Shown piece after piece: positions 26,919-36,565 of a stretch of 64,000 bases of DNA. The stretch lies in contig CAMDCE010000013.1 in the NCBI GenBank assembly GCA_945889625.1, positions 36,327 through 100,326 on the forward strand. The letters are read 5' to 3'. The DNA is from Asaia bogorensis (lineage in GTDB: Bacteria; Pseudomonadota; Alphaproteobacteria; Reyranellales; Reyranellaceae). Made by a program: the position numbers and the translations under genes. The stretch's first letter is position 1; the number at the start of each line of letters is the position of its first letter. The notes under the pieces were generated by a model. The model was not told the DNA's origin. It made no database searches and was given only the letters and a program-made list of their open reading frames with translations.

Positions 26919-29753
26919 ATGGCAATGATGGGCGCCACCTCCGCTGCACCGCGCAAGACGGCGATCCTGCCGGAGGGCGGGCGTGACTTCCTGCGGCGGC
27001 GCATGATGGAGCTGGTCGGCATTGGCGTCACCGCGCTGGGCATGATGCTGCTGGTGGCGATCTTCACCTTCAGCGCGACCGATCCGTCGCTCAATCACGC
27101 CACCGGCATGCCGCCCATCAACCTGATCGGCCTGCCCGGCGCCTATGTCTCCGACCTGCTGCTGCAGACCTTCGGCCTGGCGATCGTTCTGGTTCCCGTG
27201 GCGCTCATCACCTGGGGCGTGCGGATGCTCCGGACGCACCATCTCGGCTTCTTTGGCCTGAGACTCTCGCTGCTGCTGCTGTCGCTCCTGATGATGAGCG
27301 TGGCCTGCGTCGGCATGGGCGATGTCGGGGGGGCGGCGACCCATGCCGGGCCGGGCGGGCTGGTTGGCCTGGCCCTGGTCGGCCGCTTTCGCGAGCTGAT
27401 GCTGACCCATTCGAGCGGCGGCGGCCTGGCCTTGATCGAGCCGATGTGTGCCGCTCTTGCCTTCATCGCCATGGCGCCAGCGCTCGGCATGAACCGCACC
27501 GACCTGCCGCTGATCTTCCGCATCCTGCGCGCGCCCTTCCTGTGGCTGGTGTGGCTGATGCAGGCCGGCGTCAGTCTGTGGCGCGGCAAGCCGCATCAGC
27601 TCGACGAGTATGGCGAGCCGCCGGCGCCGGACATCGGCTACGCCGAGATCCCGGGCGAGATCGACGCCAGCCAGTACGATCCGGCCCATTTCGAGCAGCG
27701 CCTCGACCAGATCCCCGAAACCGGCGCGCCGTTGCCGCCGCGCGATTCGCTGATGGTCGATGCGCCCTATGCGCCGATCGAGCGGCCGGCGCCGGAAATC
27801 CCCGAGTCACCGGTGCCGCTGCATCCTGCGGTGCCGGCTGAGCTGGTGACCGACGCGCCACCTGAATCGCTGCGCGAGCGCACCCTGTTCGATCGCCTGG
27901 CAGGGCTACGTATAGAGCCGTTTCTGGGCCGCCTGCGGCCCGGCGCGCCGGCCACACTGCCACCCATGGAGCCGCCACCTTTCGAGCCGCTACCCTTCGA
28001 GCCGGGCGATGCCGAGCCACTGCAGCCGGTCGTCTCCCTGGCCGAGCCCGAGCCTGACTCCGGAGACGAGGGCGCGGACGAAAACCCCTTCACGCCCGAT
28101 TCGCTTCTGGCCGATCAGGTGCCGATTGCCGCGGCAATCGGCGGGCCCCGGATCATTCCGCGCAAGTCGGGCGCACTCACCCAGGGCAAGCGCGCCGCCA
28201 AGGCCGGCCAGCGCGAGCTCGATCTGGTGACCGGCGAATACCGCCTGCCACCGCTCGACATCCTGTCGCTGCCGTCGCGCATCAATGTCGAGACCAAGAT
28301 CGACGAGGAGGCGCTCGAGCAGAATGCCCGTCTGCTCGAGACCGTGCTCGACGATTTCGGCGTCAAGGGTCAGATCGTGAAAGTGCGGCCGGGCCCCGTG
28401 GTCACGCTCTACGAACTGGAGCCGGCACCTGGCACCAAGTCGAGCCGCGTCATCGGGTTGGCCGACGACATCGCCCGCTCGATGAGCGCCGTTTCGGCAC
28501 GCGTCGCCACCGTGCCGGGTCGCAACGTGATCGGCATCGAGCTGCCCAACGCGCGGCGCGAGACGGTGTTCCTGCGCGAGCTGCTCTCGACGCGGCACTA
28601 CGAGGACAATCGGCTGGGCCTGCCGCTGGCGCTGGGCAAGGATATCGGCGGCGATCCGGTGATCGCCGATCTCGCCCGCATGCCGCATCTGCTGATCGGC
28701 GGCACTACCGGCTCGGGCAAGTCGGTGGCCGTCAACACCATGATCCTGTCGCTGCTCTACCGGCTGTCGCCGGACAAGTGCCGATTCATCATGATCGATC
28801 CCAAGATGCTGGAGCTCAGCGTCTACCAGGACATCCCGCATCTCCTGACCCCCGTCGTCACCGAGCCGCGCAAGGCGATCGTGGCGCTGAAGTGGGTGGT
28901 GCGCGAAATGGAGGATCGCTATCGCGCCATGAGCGCCTTGGGCGTGCGCAATATCGCGGGCTACAACGAGAAGCTGGTCGAGGCCAAGCGCAAGGGCCAG
29001 GGCCTCAGCCGCAAGATCCAGACCGGGATCGATCCCGAGACGCGCCGGCCGATCTTCGAGGAAGAGGAGATCGACCTCACGCCGTTGCCCTTCATCGTGG
29101 TCATCATCGACGAGATGGCCGACCTGATGCTGGTCGCCGGCAAGGAGATCGAGGCCGCCGTCCAGCGGCTGGCCCAGATGGCGCGCGCCGCCGGCATCCA
29201 CGTCATCATGGCCACGCAGCGACCCTCGGTCGACGTCATCACCGGCACCATCAAGGCCAACTTCCCGACCCGCATCTCCTTCCAGGTGACCTCCAAGATC
29301 GACAGCCGCACCATCCTGGGCGAGCAGGGCGGCGAGCAGCTACTCGGCCAGGGCGACATGCTCTACATGGCCGGCGGCGGCAAGATCGCCCGCGTGCACG
29401 GGCCGTTCGTGTCGGACACCGAGGTCGAGGAGGTGGTGCGCCACCTCCGCGCCCAGGGGGCGCCGGCCTACATGGATTCCGTGACCGACGATCCCGACGC
29501 CGACGGCGAGGGTCTCGGCCTGCCGGGCGAGGGCGAGGAAGCCGAGAGCGACGCGCTCTACGACCAGGCGATCGCCCTGGTGGCGCGCGAGCGCAAGTGC
29601 AGCACCAGCTTCATCCAGCGTTACCTGCAGATCGGCTACAACCGCGCCGCCCGCATCGTCGAGCGCATGGAACGCGAGAACGTCGTGAGCCCGGCCAACC
29701 ATGTCGGCAAGCGCGAGGTTCTGGCGCGTGACATCGACAACCGGGAGCGCTAG
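26919..29753 (+). CDS. ftsK: DNA translocase FtsK
   Basis: At 944 residues this has the full three-part layout. Four membrane helices occupy about residues 30-190, followed by a Pro/Glu-rich linker to about 420. The motor has Walker [14 protein letters not shown] (about residues 593-605) and Walker [16 protein letters not shown]. The C-terminal gamma winged helix (about 880-940) ends around [20 protein letters not shown] and binds KOPS. It pumps chromosome termini through the septum during division. It follows the DapC-type gene by 4 bp. In many alphaproteobacteria lolA follows ftsK; here a small secreted protein does. Confidence 0.96.
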   Translation: MAMMGATSAAPRKTAILPEGGRDFLRRRMMELVGIGVTALGMMLLVAIFTFSATDPSLNHATGMPPINLIGLPGAYVSDLLLQTFGLAIVLVPVALITWGVRMLRTHHLGFFGLRLSLLLLSLLMMSVACVGMGDVGGAATHAGPGGLVGLALVGRFRELMLTHSSGGGLALIEPMCAALAFIAMAPALGMNRTDLPLIFRILRAPFLWLVWLMQAGVSLWRGKPHQLDEYGEPPAPDIGYAEIPGEIDASQYDPAHFEQRLDQIPETGAPLPPRDSLMVDAPYAPIERPAPEIPESPVPLHPAVPAELVTDAPPESLRERTLFDRLAGLRIEPFLGRLRPGAPATLPPMEPPPFEPLPFEPGDAEPLQPVVSLAEPEPDSGDEGADENPFTPDSLLADQVPIAAAIGGPRIIPRKSGALTQGKRAAKAGQRELDLVTGEYRLPPLDILSLPSRINVETKIDEEALEQNARLLETVLDDFGVKGQIVKVRPGPVVTLYELEPAPGTKSSRVIGLADDIARSMSAVSARVATVPGRNVIGIELPNARRETVFLRELLSTRHYEDNRLGLPLALGKDIGGDPVIADLARMPHLLIGGTTGSGKSVAVNTMILSLLYRLSPDKCRFIMIDPKMLELSVYQDIPHLLTPVVTEPRKAIVALKWVVREMEDRYRAMSALGVRNIAGYNEKLVEAKRKGQGLSRKIQTGIDPETRRPIFEEEEIDLTPLPFIVVIIDEMADLMLVAGKEIEAAVQRLAQMARAAGIHVIMATQRPSVDVITGTIKANFPTRISFQVTSKIDSRTILGEQGGEQLLGQGDMLYMAGGGKIARVHGPFVSDTEVEEVVRHLRAQGAPAYMDSVTDDPDADGEGLGLPGEGEEAESDALYDQAIALVARERKCSTSFIQRYLQIGYNRAARIVERMERENVVSPANHVGKREVLARDIDNRER

Positions 29754-29762
29754 CTCTTCGTT

Positions 29763-30062
29763 GTGAGTCGCCTCTTTTCTGCTCTCCTGCTGCTGGCATT
29801 GCTTGCGCTGCCGGGCCATGCCCAGCAGCTTCAGTGCCCCGTCGGCACGACTCCGGTGAGGCTTTCTTCCGGCGAGACGATGTGCCGTTGCCCGAACGGC
29901 TCGCTCGTGACCTTCCAGCAGGTCTGCTCGGCCGCGATCGGGCGTCCGGTGGTCCCGGAAGCAGCGCCGATTCCGCCGCCGCACGCGACGCCGCCGGTGC
30001 CGGGCCTGCCGCCGACGAATCCCGTGCCGGTGCCCAGCCCGGGCGGTGGCATCGGCAGCTGA
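29763..30062 (+). CDS. small secreted Cys- and Pro-rich hypothetical protein
   Basis: The 99-residue protein starts with GTG and has a clear signal peptide (LLLLALLALPGHAQ). A short cysteine-bearing region follows (LQCPVGTTPV, MCRCPNGS, QQVCSAA: four Cys after the signal). The C-terminal third is rich in Pro, Val and Gly. The cysteines could form two disulfides in the periplasm. It starts 9 bp after the ftsK stop and ends 12 bp before the next gene, so it is probably in the ftsK transcript. I recognise no family. Confidence 0.7.
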   Translation: MSRLFSALLLLALLALPGHAQQLQCPVGTTPVRLSSGETMCRCPNGSLVTFQQVCSAAIGRPVVPEAAPIPPPHATPPVPGLPPTNPVPVPSPGGGIGS

Positions 30063-30074
30063 AGGGGAGAACGC

Positions 30075-30833
30075 GTGAGCGCCATTGTCGTCTCCGGGAT
30101 CGCCTTTGCCCTGATCTGCGCCAGCACGATCCTCGCCATGATGCTGCGGTCGGCGCTGCCAGAACATCATCTCAGCAGCGATTCCAAGGAAGTCATCCGG
30201 CTGGCGACGGCCATGATCGCGACCCTGGCCGCCATCGTGCTGGGCATGCTGATCTCCTCGACAAGGAGTTCTTACGAGCAGGCTAGCGGCTACGTCGATC
30301 GCCTGACGGCCGGCATCGTCGAACTCGACGTGCGGCTGGACGAGTACGGTGCGGAGACCCGCGAGCTGCGCAAGCTCATTCGCGATACTCTTGTCCCGCT
30401 GGCGGATTCGATCTGGCGTGGCAACGCCCAGTCCTTCGACAAGGCGGCGCCGTTCCAGAACGCTGGTCACGGCGAACTCGTTCTTCGCAGACTTCAGGAG
30501 TTGTCGCCGCAAAGTGCCATGCAGCGCTCGCTGCAGTCCCGCACCCTGCAGCTCGGCGGCGACCTGGCGCAAACTCGGTTGCTCATCTTCTCACAGCGCG
30601 GCAGCTCGATCTCGACGGCGTTCCTCGGCGTGCTGATCCTGTGGCTCATGGTCATCTTCGGCAGCTTCGGCATCTTCACTCGACCCAACACCACCGTCGT
30701 GGCGGTCCTGCTCGTTTGCGCCCTGTCGGTGTCGAGTGCGATCTTCCTGATCATGGAAATGGGCCAACCGTTCGAGGGGCTGCTGCAAATTTCCAGCACG
30801 CCGCTACGCAATGCCCTGACGCCTCTGCGCTGA
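30075..30833 (+). CDS. DUF4239 (bestrophin-like) membrane protein
   Basis: The 252-residue protein starts with GTG. It has two N-terminal helices (about residues 5-25 and 45-65), a helical soluble region, and two C-terminal helices. The end LIMEMGQPFEGLLQISSTPL resembles the conserved tail of DUF4239 proteins. These are sometimes called bestrophin-like, but no function has been shown that I can name. The four-helix layout suggests an inner-membrane protein. It follows the small secreted protein closely. Confidence 0.75.
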   Translation: MSAIVVSGIAFALICASTILAMMLRSALPEHHLSSDSKEVIRLATAMIATLAAIVLGMLISSTRSSYEQASGYVDRLTAGIVELDVRLDEYGAETRELRKLIRDTLVPLADSIWRGNAQSFDKAAPFQNAGHGELVLRRLQELSPQSAMQRSLQSRTLQLGGDLAQTRLLIFSQRGSSISTAFLGVLILWLMVIFGSFGIFTRPNTTVVAVLLVCALSVSSAIFLIMEMGQPFEGLLQISSTPLRNALTPLR

Positions 30834-30945
30834 CCGTCGTCGCCGACTATCGGCGGCATGGCCCGCAACACCTATGTGGCTATGGAACGGGGGATATGTT
30901 TAGCTGCCTGCAACGTCGGCAAGCATCGCTAGGGAACGAGGAATA

Positions 30946-32643
30946 ATGGTCGGGCAACCGGGGCCTGCACCCCTGCCACAGGCAGGCGCTCACCGCCGGC
31001 GGCGCATTCCGCTGGTCTGGATCGTTCCGGCGTTGACCGCGTTGATCGCCCTGTGGCTGGCCTGGAACACCTTCTCCAAGCGCGGGCCGACCATCACCAT
31101 CTCCTTCGACGCGGCTGCCGGCCTGACGGCCGGCCAGTCTCAGCTCAAGTTCAAGGACGTGACGATGGGGACGGTGAAATCCATCACCGTCTCGCCTGAT
31201 CTCAATACGGTCCTCGTGACGGTGGAAACCGTCGCCGAGGCCAAGCCGCTGCTGACCGACAAGACGATCTTCTGGATCGTCAAGCCGGGCATCTTCGCCG
31301 GCAATATCACCGGCCTCGATACGCTGCTCTCCGGCGCCTACATCGGCATGATGCCCACGACCGACAAGGACAAGGGCAAGCTGGAGCGCAGCTTCGTCGG
31401 CAAGCAGGATCCGCCGATTCTCCAGACCATCGTTCCCGGCACCACCTTCATGCTGGAGACCCACAGGCTCGGCTCGATCAGTCTCGGCGCGCCGATCTTC
31501 TACCGCGATCTCGAGGTCGGCACCGTGCTTGGCTGGGACCTCAGCCACATGGCCCGTCACGTCACCATCCACGCCTTCGTGCGTGCGCCGTTCGACAAGT
31601 ACGTGCGCGAAGACTCGCACTTCTGGAATGCCTCCGGCATTTCGTTCAAGCTCGGCCCGAACGGCGTCGAAGTTCAGCTGGAATCGTTCAAGGCCCTGCT
31701 GTTGGGCGGCATTGCGTTCGCCACCCAGCCCGTGCCCAAGTCGCCGATCGCCGCGGCGGGTACGGCCTTTCCGCTTTACGCCAATCGCGAAGCGGCCCTG
31801 TCGGCCGGTTTCGGCCGCATCATGAAGCTGAAGTCGAACTTCAGCGGTTCGGTCGCCGGCCTCGCCGCGGGTGCCGACGTGACGCTGCACGGCCTCAAGA
31901 TCGGCGAGGTCACCGACGTCGAGCTCCTGTACAACCCGAAGATCGACCATATTCAGGCGGTCGTGCAGTACCAGGTCCAGGCCGACCGCATTGCCGGCAC
32001 CGCCGTCATCCAGGGTGTTCCCCTCGGCACCGTCGCTACCCAGATGGTCAAGCGCGGCTTCCGTGCGACATTGCAGTCGCCGAGCCTGATCAGTCCCGGC
32101 AAGGTCCTGGCGATCGAGTTCACGCCCGGCGCGCCGCCCGCCGAAATGGAGCAAGACGGCGACGTCTTCATCATTCCGTCGGCCGAAGGCAGCGGCTTCG
32201 ACAGCATCACGCGTTCGGCGAGCGAAGTGCTGTCCAAGATCAACAATATCGATTTCGCGGCGATCGGCGCCGGCCTCACCGGGCTGATCAAGGGGCTCGA
32301 CGATACGGTCAACGGGCCGCAGATGAAGAAGACGCTGACGTCGCTCGAGCTCGCCATGGCCGACATCCAGGATGTGGCGCGCAAGCTCGATGCCGGCTCG
32401 ACCCCGGCGCTCGCCCGCCTGCCGGACATCTCGGTCCAGCTCCAGGACTCGCTCACCAAGGCCAACCGCCTGATCGGCTCGATCAACGCGGGCTATGGCG
32501 ACAATTCGAAATTCCATCGTGATCTCGAACGCCTGATGCCGCAGCTCACGGATACCGCGCGCTCCATCCGCGCGCTCACCGACCTGCTGTCGCGGCATCC
32601 CGAGGCCCTGATCAAGGGCCGCACCAACACCGGCAAGGAATGA
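30946..32643 (+). CDS. pqiB: MCE-domain protein PqiB
   Basis: The 565-residue protein has one N-terminal anchor (PLVWIVPALTALIALWLAW), then three MCE domains. Their recurring starts are visible as ITISFDAAAGLTAGQSQLKF, then GSISLGAPIFYRDLEVGTV, then FSGSVAGLAAGADVTLHGLK. The C-terminus is helical. PqiB forms a periplasm-spanning hexameric tube that moves lipids between membranes. The ATG follows AACGAGGA. Its stop overlaps the pqiC start (ATGA). Gene order is pqiB-pqiC-pqiA, not pqiA-pqiB-pqiC as in E. coli. Confidence 0.92.
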   Translation: MVGQPGPAPLPQAGAHRRRRIPLVWIVPALTALIALWLAWNTFSKRGPTITISFDAAAGLTAGQSQLKFKDVTMGTVKSITVSPDLNTVLVTVETVAEAKPLLTDKTIFWIVKPGIFAGNITGLDTLLSGAYIGMMPTTDKDKGKLERSFVGKQDPPILQTIVPGTTFMLETHRLGSISLGAPIFYRDLEVGTVLGWDLSHMARHVTIHAFVRAPFDKYVREDSHFWNASGISFKLGPNGVEVQLESFKALLLGGIAFATQPVPKSPIAAAGTAFPLYANREAALSAGFGRIMKLKSNFSGSVAGLAAGADVTLHGLKIGEVTDVELLYNPKIDHIQAVVQYQVQADRIAGTAVIQGVPLGTVATQMVKRGFRATLQSPSLISPGKVLAIEFTPGAPPAEMEQDGDVFIIPSAEGSGFDSITRSASEVLSKINNIDFAAIGAGLTGLIKGLDDTVNGPQMKKTLTSLELAMADIQDVARKLDAGSTPALARLPDISVQLQDSLTKANRLIGSINAGYGDNSKFHRDLERLMPQLTDTARSIRALTDLLSRHPEALIKGRTNTGKE

Positions 32644-33221
32644 CGAGGATGCAACTCGGCCGACGCCACTTCTGCTCGCTGGTGCCCTTGGCGCTGGCCG
32701 GCGCCTGCTCGACCTCACCCGACCCGGTGCTCTACACCATCCCGATGAAGCCGGGTGCGGTGCTGCAGGCGGGCCCGCGCATCGTCCAGCTGCGCGACAT
32801 CCACCTCGCGAACTATCTCGACCGCAAGGAGATCGTGCGCTCCTCCGAAAGCTTCAAGCTCGGCGTGATGGCCAACGACTGGTGGGGCGAGAATCTGGCA
32901 TCGCTGCTGAGCCGCATCATCGTGCTCGGCCTGTCGCAGCGCCTGCCCAACACCAACATCTACGCCGAGGGCGGCGCAATCTCGGCCGATCCCAATGCCG
33001 TGCTGGCCGTAAATATCCAGCGCCTCGACGTCGACCAGGCCGGCACGTTGCAGCTGCTGGCCCAGGCGGCTGTCGAGTTCAACCGGCCCAAGCGCTCGGC
33101 GGCGCGGACCTTTCACATCACCAAGGCGCTACCGACGCCCAACGTCGCGGGCCAGGTCGCCGCGACCAGCGACGCCATGGCCGAGTTGACCGACGGGCTG
33201 GCGGCATTGCTGCAGCCCTAG
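32640..33221 (+). CDS. pqiC: PqiC/YmbA-family outer-membrane lipoprotein
   Basis: The 193-residue protein has a lipoprotein signal with Cys23 in LALAGACSTSP. The body, with PRIVQLRDIHLANYLDRKEI and WWGENLASLLSRIIVLGLSQ, matches the ABC-type transport auxiliary lipoprotein family (DUF330, PqiC). It would dock the PqiB tube at the outer membrane. Its start overlaps the pqiB stop; an internal Met at residue 4 (32649) is an alternative. It ends exactly one base before pqiA. Confidence 0.9.
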   Translation: MTRMQLGRRHFCSLVPLALAGACSTSPDPVLYTIPMKPGAVLQAGPRIVQLRDIHLANYLDRKEIVRSSESFKLGVMANDWWGENLASLLSRIIVLGLSQRLPNTNIYAEGGAISADPNAVLAVNIQRLDVDQAGTLQLLAQAAVEFNRPKRSAARTFHITKALPTPNVAGQVAATSDAMAELTDGLAALLQP

Positions 33222-34556
33222 ATGTTGCGGGCGCATCCCGTAGCGCGGACTCCCGAGGAGCCGCTGACCGAGCCGGCGCTGCGCGAGTGCTTCGGCTGCG
33301 GTCAGTTCCAGATCGTGCCGGCCCTCGGTCCCGACATGGGGTCGGACTGCGTGCGCTGCGGCACCTGGCTCCGCCGCACCCGTCGCGACCCGCTGAACCG
33401 CAGCCTGGCGCTCAACGCCGCCGCCCTGGTGCTGTTTGCCGTGGTGTGGCTGGCGATGCTGATGGAGGTCTCGACCGCCGGCATCGTGCACTCGACCACG
33501 CTGAACTCCGGGCCTCTCGAGTTGGTCAAGCATGGCCTGTGGCCGCTCGCCCTTGTGGTGGCCTTCACCACGGCCATCGCGCCGTTCATCAAATTCGGCG
33601 GCACGCTCTACGTGCTGGTCGGCCTGCGCCTGCCCAGGCCGCCGCCCAACCTGCGTGGCGTCTTCCTGTTCGCCCGCAAGATGGGCATCTGGGCGATGCT
33701 CGAGGTGCTGCTGCTCGGCGTGTTCGTGGCCTACACCAAGCTCGGTGACCTGGTGCATATCGAGGTCGGTCCGGCCGTCTATGCGCTCGGCCTGCTCACC
33801 ATCGTCACGGTATGGGCCGACACCGTGCTCGATTCCGATGCGGTGTGGGACGCGATCGAACGGCGCGGCCAGACCCACAGCCCGATGCCGGCGGCACCGC
33901 TGCTCACCTTCCACCCCGCCGCGATCGGCTGCGAGGCCTGCGGGCTGGTGAGCGTGCCGGCCGGGCACGACGCGAAGTGCCCGCGCTGCGGTTCGGCGCT
34001 GCATGCCCGCAAGCCGCAGAGCCTGCACCGCACCTGGGCCTTCGTGTTTGCCGCCGCGGTTCTCTACATCCCGTCCAACTACTACCCGGTGCTGACCGTG
34101 ATCCAGATGGGTGCCGGCCAGCCGAGCACCATCCTGGGCGGTGTCGAGGAACTGCTCGCCTCGAAGATGTATCCGCTGGCAGCACTTGTGTTCTTCGCCA
34201 GCATCATGGTGCCGATGTTCAAGTTGATCGGCCTCGCCATCATGCTGATGGCCACCATGATGGTGACGACGGAGATGGGCGCCTCGGTGCTGCTGGCGCA
34301 GCGCACCCGGCTCTATTGGATCGTTGCCTGGATCGGTCGCTGGTCGATGGTCGACATCTTCATGGAGTCGCTGCTGGGCGCGCTGGTCCAGTTCGGTCGC
34401 GTGGTCACCATAGAGCCGGGTATCGGCGCGGTCGCCTTCTGCGGCGTGGTCATCCTCACCATCTTCGCCGCCGAGGGCTTCGATCCGCGCCTGATGTGGG
34501 ATGCCGCTGCCCGCAACCCCCATCGGCCGCTGCGGCTGCGGGGCGCACCGGCCTGA
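33222..34556 (+). CDS. pqiA: PqiA-family membrane protein
   Basis: The 444-residue protein has two copies of a unit made of a CxxC-type zinc ribbon and four membrane helices. The first ribbon has ECFGCGQ and CVRCGTW; the second has CEACGLVS and CPRCGSAL. Both PqiA halves are therefore present. It is thought to feed or receive lipids at the inner membrane for PqiB. Its ATG directly follows the pqiC stop with no gap, so it is coupled to it. It ends the operon; the next gene is the separately controlled phnC. Confidence 0.92.
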   Translation: MLRAHPVARTPEEPLTEPALRECFGCGQFQIVPALGPDMGSDCVRCGTWLRRTRRDPLNRSLALNAAALVLFAVVWLAMLMEVSTAGIVHSTTLNSGPLELVKHGLWPLALVVAFTTAIAPFIKFGGTLYVLVGLRLPRPPPNLRGVFLFARKMGIWAMLEVLLLGVFVAYTKLGDLVHIEVGPAVYALGLLTIVTVWADTVLDSDAVWDAIERRGQTHSPMPAAPLLTFHPAAIGCEACGLVSVPAGHDAKCPRCGSALHARKPQSLHRTWAFVFAAAVLYIPSNYYPVLTVIQMGAGQPSTILGGVEELLASKMYPLAALVFFASIMVPMFKLIGLAIMLMATMMVTTEMGASVLLAQRTRLYWIVAWIGRWSMVDIFMESLLGALVQFGRVVTIEPGIGAVAFCGVVILTIFAAEGFDPRLMWDAAARNPHRPLRLRGAPA

Positions 34557-34600
34557 CCGGCGGCCGCTTATCCACCGCTGCCGGGCCGCGGCCGGGGTCT

Positions 34601-34618
34601 CTGTCGTAACTCTGTAAC
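34601..34618 (+). promoter_or_regulatory. Pho box upstream of phnC
   Basis: CTGTCGT at 34601 and CTGTAAC at 34612 are spaced 11 bp apart, matching the PhoB half-site CTGTCAT closely. The site lies 67-84 bp before the phnC start, in a 128-bp gap after pqiA. It predicts phosphate-starvation control of the phosphonate importer. Confidence 0.75.
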
Positions 34619-34684
34619 CAAAGCGTCGCGGTTCCGAAGCCTGGCGCCGGTACGCAGCAAGGCAGACCAACCCGCGAGGTTTCG

Positions 34685-35497
34685 GTGCTGCGGCTGGAAG
34701 GCATTGTTAAGAAATTTGGCGACAATCGCGCGGTCGACGGCGTGTCGCTGGTCGTGCCGGTCGGCCAGCTGGTGGGCGTTATTGGCCGCTCGGGCGCCGG
34801 CAAGTCCACGCTGCTGCGCACGATCAACCGGCTTACCGACCCATCGCAGGGGTCGATCCGGTTCGGGGATGTTGACGTGACGGGCCTGCGAGGCCGCGCC
34901 CTGCGCGAGTGGCGGGCACGTTGTGCCATGATCTTCCAGCAGTTCAACCTGGCCGGCCGGCTCGACGTGCTGACCAATGTGCTGATGGGGCGCCTCAGCC
35001 ACGTCGGCACAACCCAGGCTCTGCTCAAGCTGTGGAGCGAAGCCGATCGTGCTATTGCGCTTTCGGCGCTCGATCAGTTCGACATGGCGGGGCTCGCCGC
35101 GCAGCGCGCCGACACGCTTTCCGGCGGCCAGCAGCAGCGGGTCGCCATCGCTCGTGCGCTGGTGCAGGAACCCGAGATCATCCTGGCCGACGAACCGATC
35201 GCCTCGCTCGACCCGCGAAACACCAAGGTCGTCATGGACGCGCTGCAGCGCATCAACAAACACTTCGGCATTACCGTCATCTGCAATCTTCATTCGCTCG
35301 ATACGGCACGGGTCTATTGCGACCGCCTGGTCGGCATGGCCCAGGGCAGAGTCGTGTTCGACGATGTCCCCCAGGCGCTGACCGACGATCTCGCCCGCGA
35401 GCTCTACGGTCTCGATGCTGGCGAGGTCATGGACACCGCCGGCACGGCAATGCCCGTGCCGACACAAGAGGCTCGTCCATCGCTCGCTGTCGCGTGA
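34685..35497 (+). CDS. phnC: phosphonate ABC transporter ATP-binding protein PhnC
   Basis: The 270-residue ATPase has Walker [10 protein letters not shown] (residues 34-42), the PhnC-like [20 protein letters not shown], the signature [15 protein letters not shown], and Walker [14 protein letters not shown]. The [14 protein letters not shown] segment is typical of PhnC. It starts with GTG. It powers phosphonate import with PhnD and the two PhnE proteins downstream. A Pho box precedes it. About 20 residues after the domain (from [13 protein letters not shown]) are low-complexity and dispensable-looking. Confidence 0.94.
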   Translation: MLRLEGIVKKFGDNRAVDGVSLVVPVGQLVGVIGRSGAGKSTLLRTINRLTDPSQGSIRFGDVDVTGLRGRALREWRARCAMIFQQFNLAGRLDVLTNVLMGRLSHVGTTQALLKLWSEADRAIALSALDQFDMAGLAAQRADTLSGGQQQRVAIARALVQEPEIILADEPIASLDPRNTKVVMDALQRINKHFGITVICNLHSLDTARVYCDRLVGMAQGRVVFDDVPQALTDDLARELYGLDAGEVMDTAGTAMPVPTQEARPSLAVA

Positions 35498-35539
35498 GCT
35501 GAAGCGCGCGTCAATTCAACAAACCCACGGAGTGTTCCC

Positions 35540-36481
35540 ATGATCAATCGACGTTCGGTCCTTGCCTTCGCTGCGGGCGCGCTCACCCTGGCCGCTCCCG
35601 GCCTCGCTGTGGCTCAGGATTGGAAGGCCAAGTATCCGGAGATCGTGGTGGCCATCGTGCCTGCCGAGAATGCCAGCGGAACGGTCGACCGCTATACGCC
35701 GTTCGCGAAGTACCTGGAGAAGGAGCTGGGAACGAAGGTCACGCTGCGCGTCGCCAACGACTACACAGCCGTCATCGAAGGTATGAAGAACCGTCAAATC
35801 CAAATCGGGTTCTTCGGTCCAGGTTCCTATGCCCGCGCCTACGCCGTTTCCAACGGCAACACCGTCGCGTTCGGGACCACACAGAACCAGGACGGATCGA
35901 TCGGCTACTATTCGGTCGTCTACGTGAAGGCGGACAGCCCGTACAAGACACTGGACGACCTGAAAGGAAAGAAACTCGGCCTGGTCGACGTCGAGTCGAC
36001 GTCCGGCTTCAAGGCGCCCACCTTCTTCATGTCGCGCGAAGGCAAGGCGCCGGACAAGTTCTTCTCGGTTGCCCAGGTGACGGGCAGTCACGAGAACGCC
36101 GTGATCGCACTGGTTCAGGGCACGGTCGACGGTGCAACCAACTGGTGGAATTCGGCGACTGACTCGAACCTGACGCGCATGATCAACAAGGGCATGCTCA
36201 AAAAGGCCGACGGCACGCCGATGAAGTATGAGGATTTCCGCATTGCTTGGAAGTCGCCGCTTCTTGCGGGATCGCCGTTTGCCTACCTGAACGACATGCC
36301 CGAGGAGTTGAAGAAGAGCATCTCACAGGCCTTCTATAACGCCCACAAGAAGGATAAGGCGGCATTCGATAGACTTTCCGACGGCAAGGACCTCGCTTTC
36401 GTTCCGGTCGAGCACAAGGACTATCTCGAGTTCATCGAGCTCAACAAGTTTCTCGAGGAACTGCGGCGCAAGAAGAGCTGA
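35540..36481 (+). CDS. phnD: phosphonate ABC transporter substrate-binding protein PhnD
   Basis: The 313-residue precursor has a signal peptide ending LAVAQDW. The mature protein shows ENASGTVDRYTPFAKYLEKE and the binding-site phrase GFFGPGSYARAY, followed by KKLGLVDVESTSGFKAPT. These are PhnD-family landmarks. It captures phosphonates in the periplasm. Its ATG follows a CGGAGTG ribosome site. A strong hairpin after its stop may reduce read-through into the permease genes. Confidence 0.93.
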   Translation: MINRRSVLAFAAGALTLAAPGLAVAQDWKAKYPEIVVAIVPAENASGTVDRYTPFAKYLEKELGTKVTLRVANDYTAVIEGMKNRQIQIGFFGPGSYARAYAVSNGNTVAFGTTQNQDGSIGYYSVVYVKADSPYKTLDDLKGKKLGLVDVESTSGFKAPTFFMSREGKAPDKFFSVAQVTGSHENAVIALVQGTVDGATNWWNSATDSNLTRMINKGMLKKADGTPMKYEDFRIAWKSPLLAGSPFAYLNDMPEELKKSISQAFYNAHKKDKAAFDRLSDGKDLAFVPVEHKDYLEFIELNKFLEELRRKKS

Positions 36482-36499
36482 TGGCCGACGCCCTGGCCT

Positions 36500-36530
36500 G
36501 GGGGCCGCCGCATCGGCGGCCCCCGCTCTT
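36500..36530 (+). terminator. hairpin between phnD and phnE1 (attenuator)
   Basis: A 10-bp GC stem (GGGGGCCGCC / GGCGGCCCCC) is followed by GCTCTTTTC. It resembles a weak terminator. Placed between binding-protein and permease genes, it could let phnD be made in excess. Confidence 0.6.
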
Positions 36531-36565
36531 TTCAACGACGTGAGCGTCGGCGGGTCGCCATCGGC

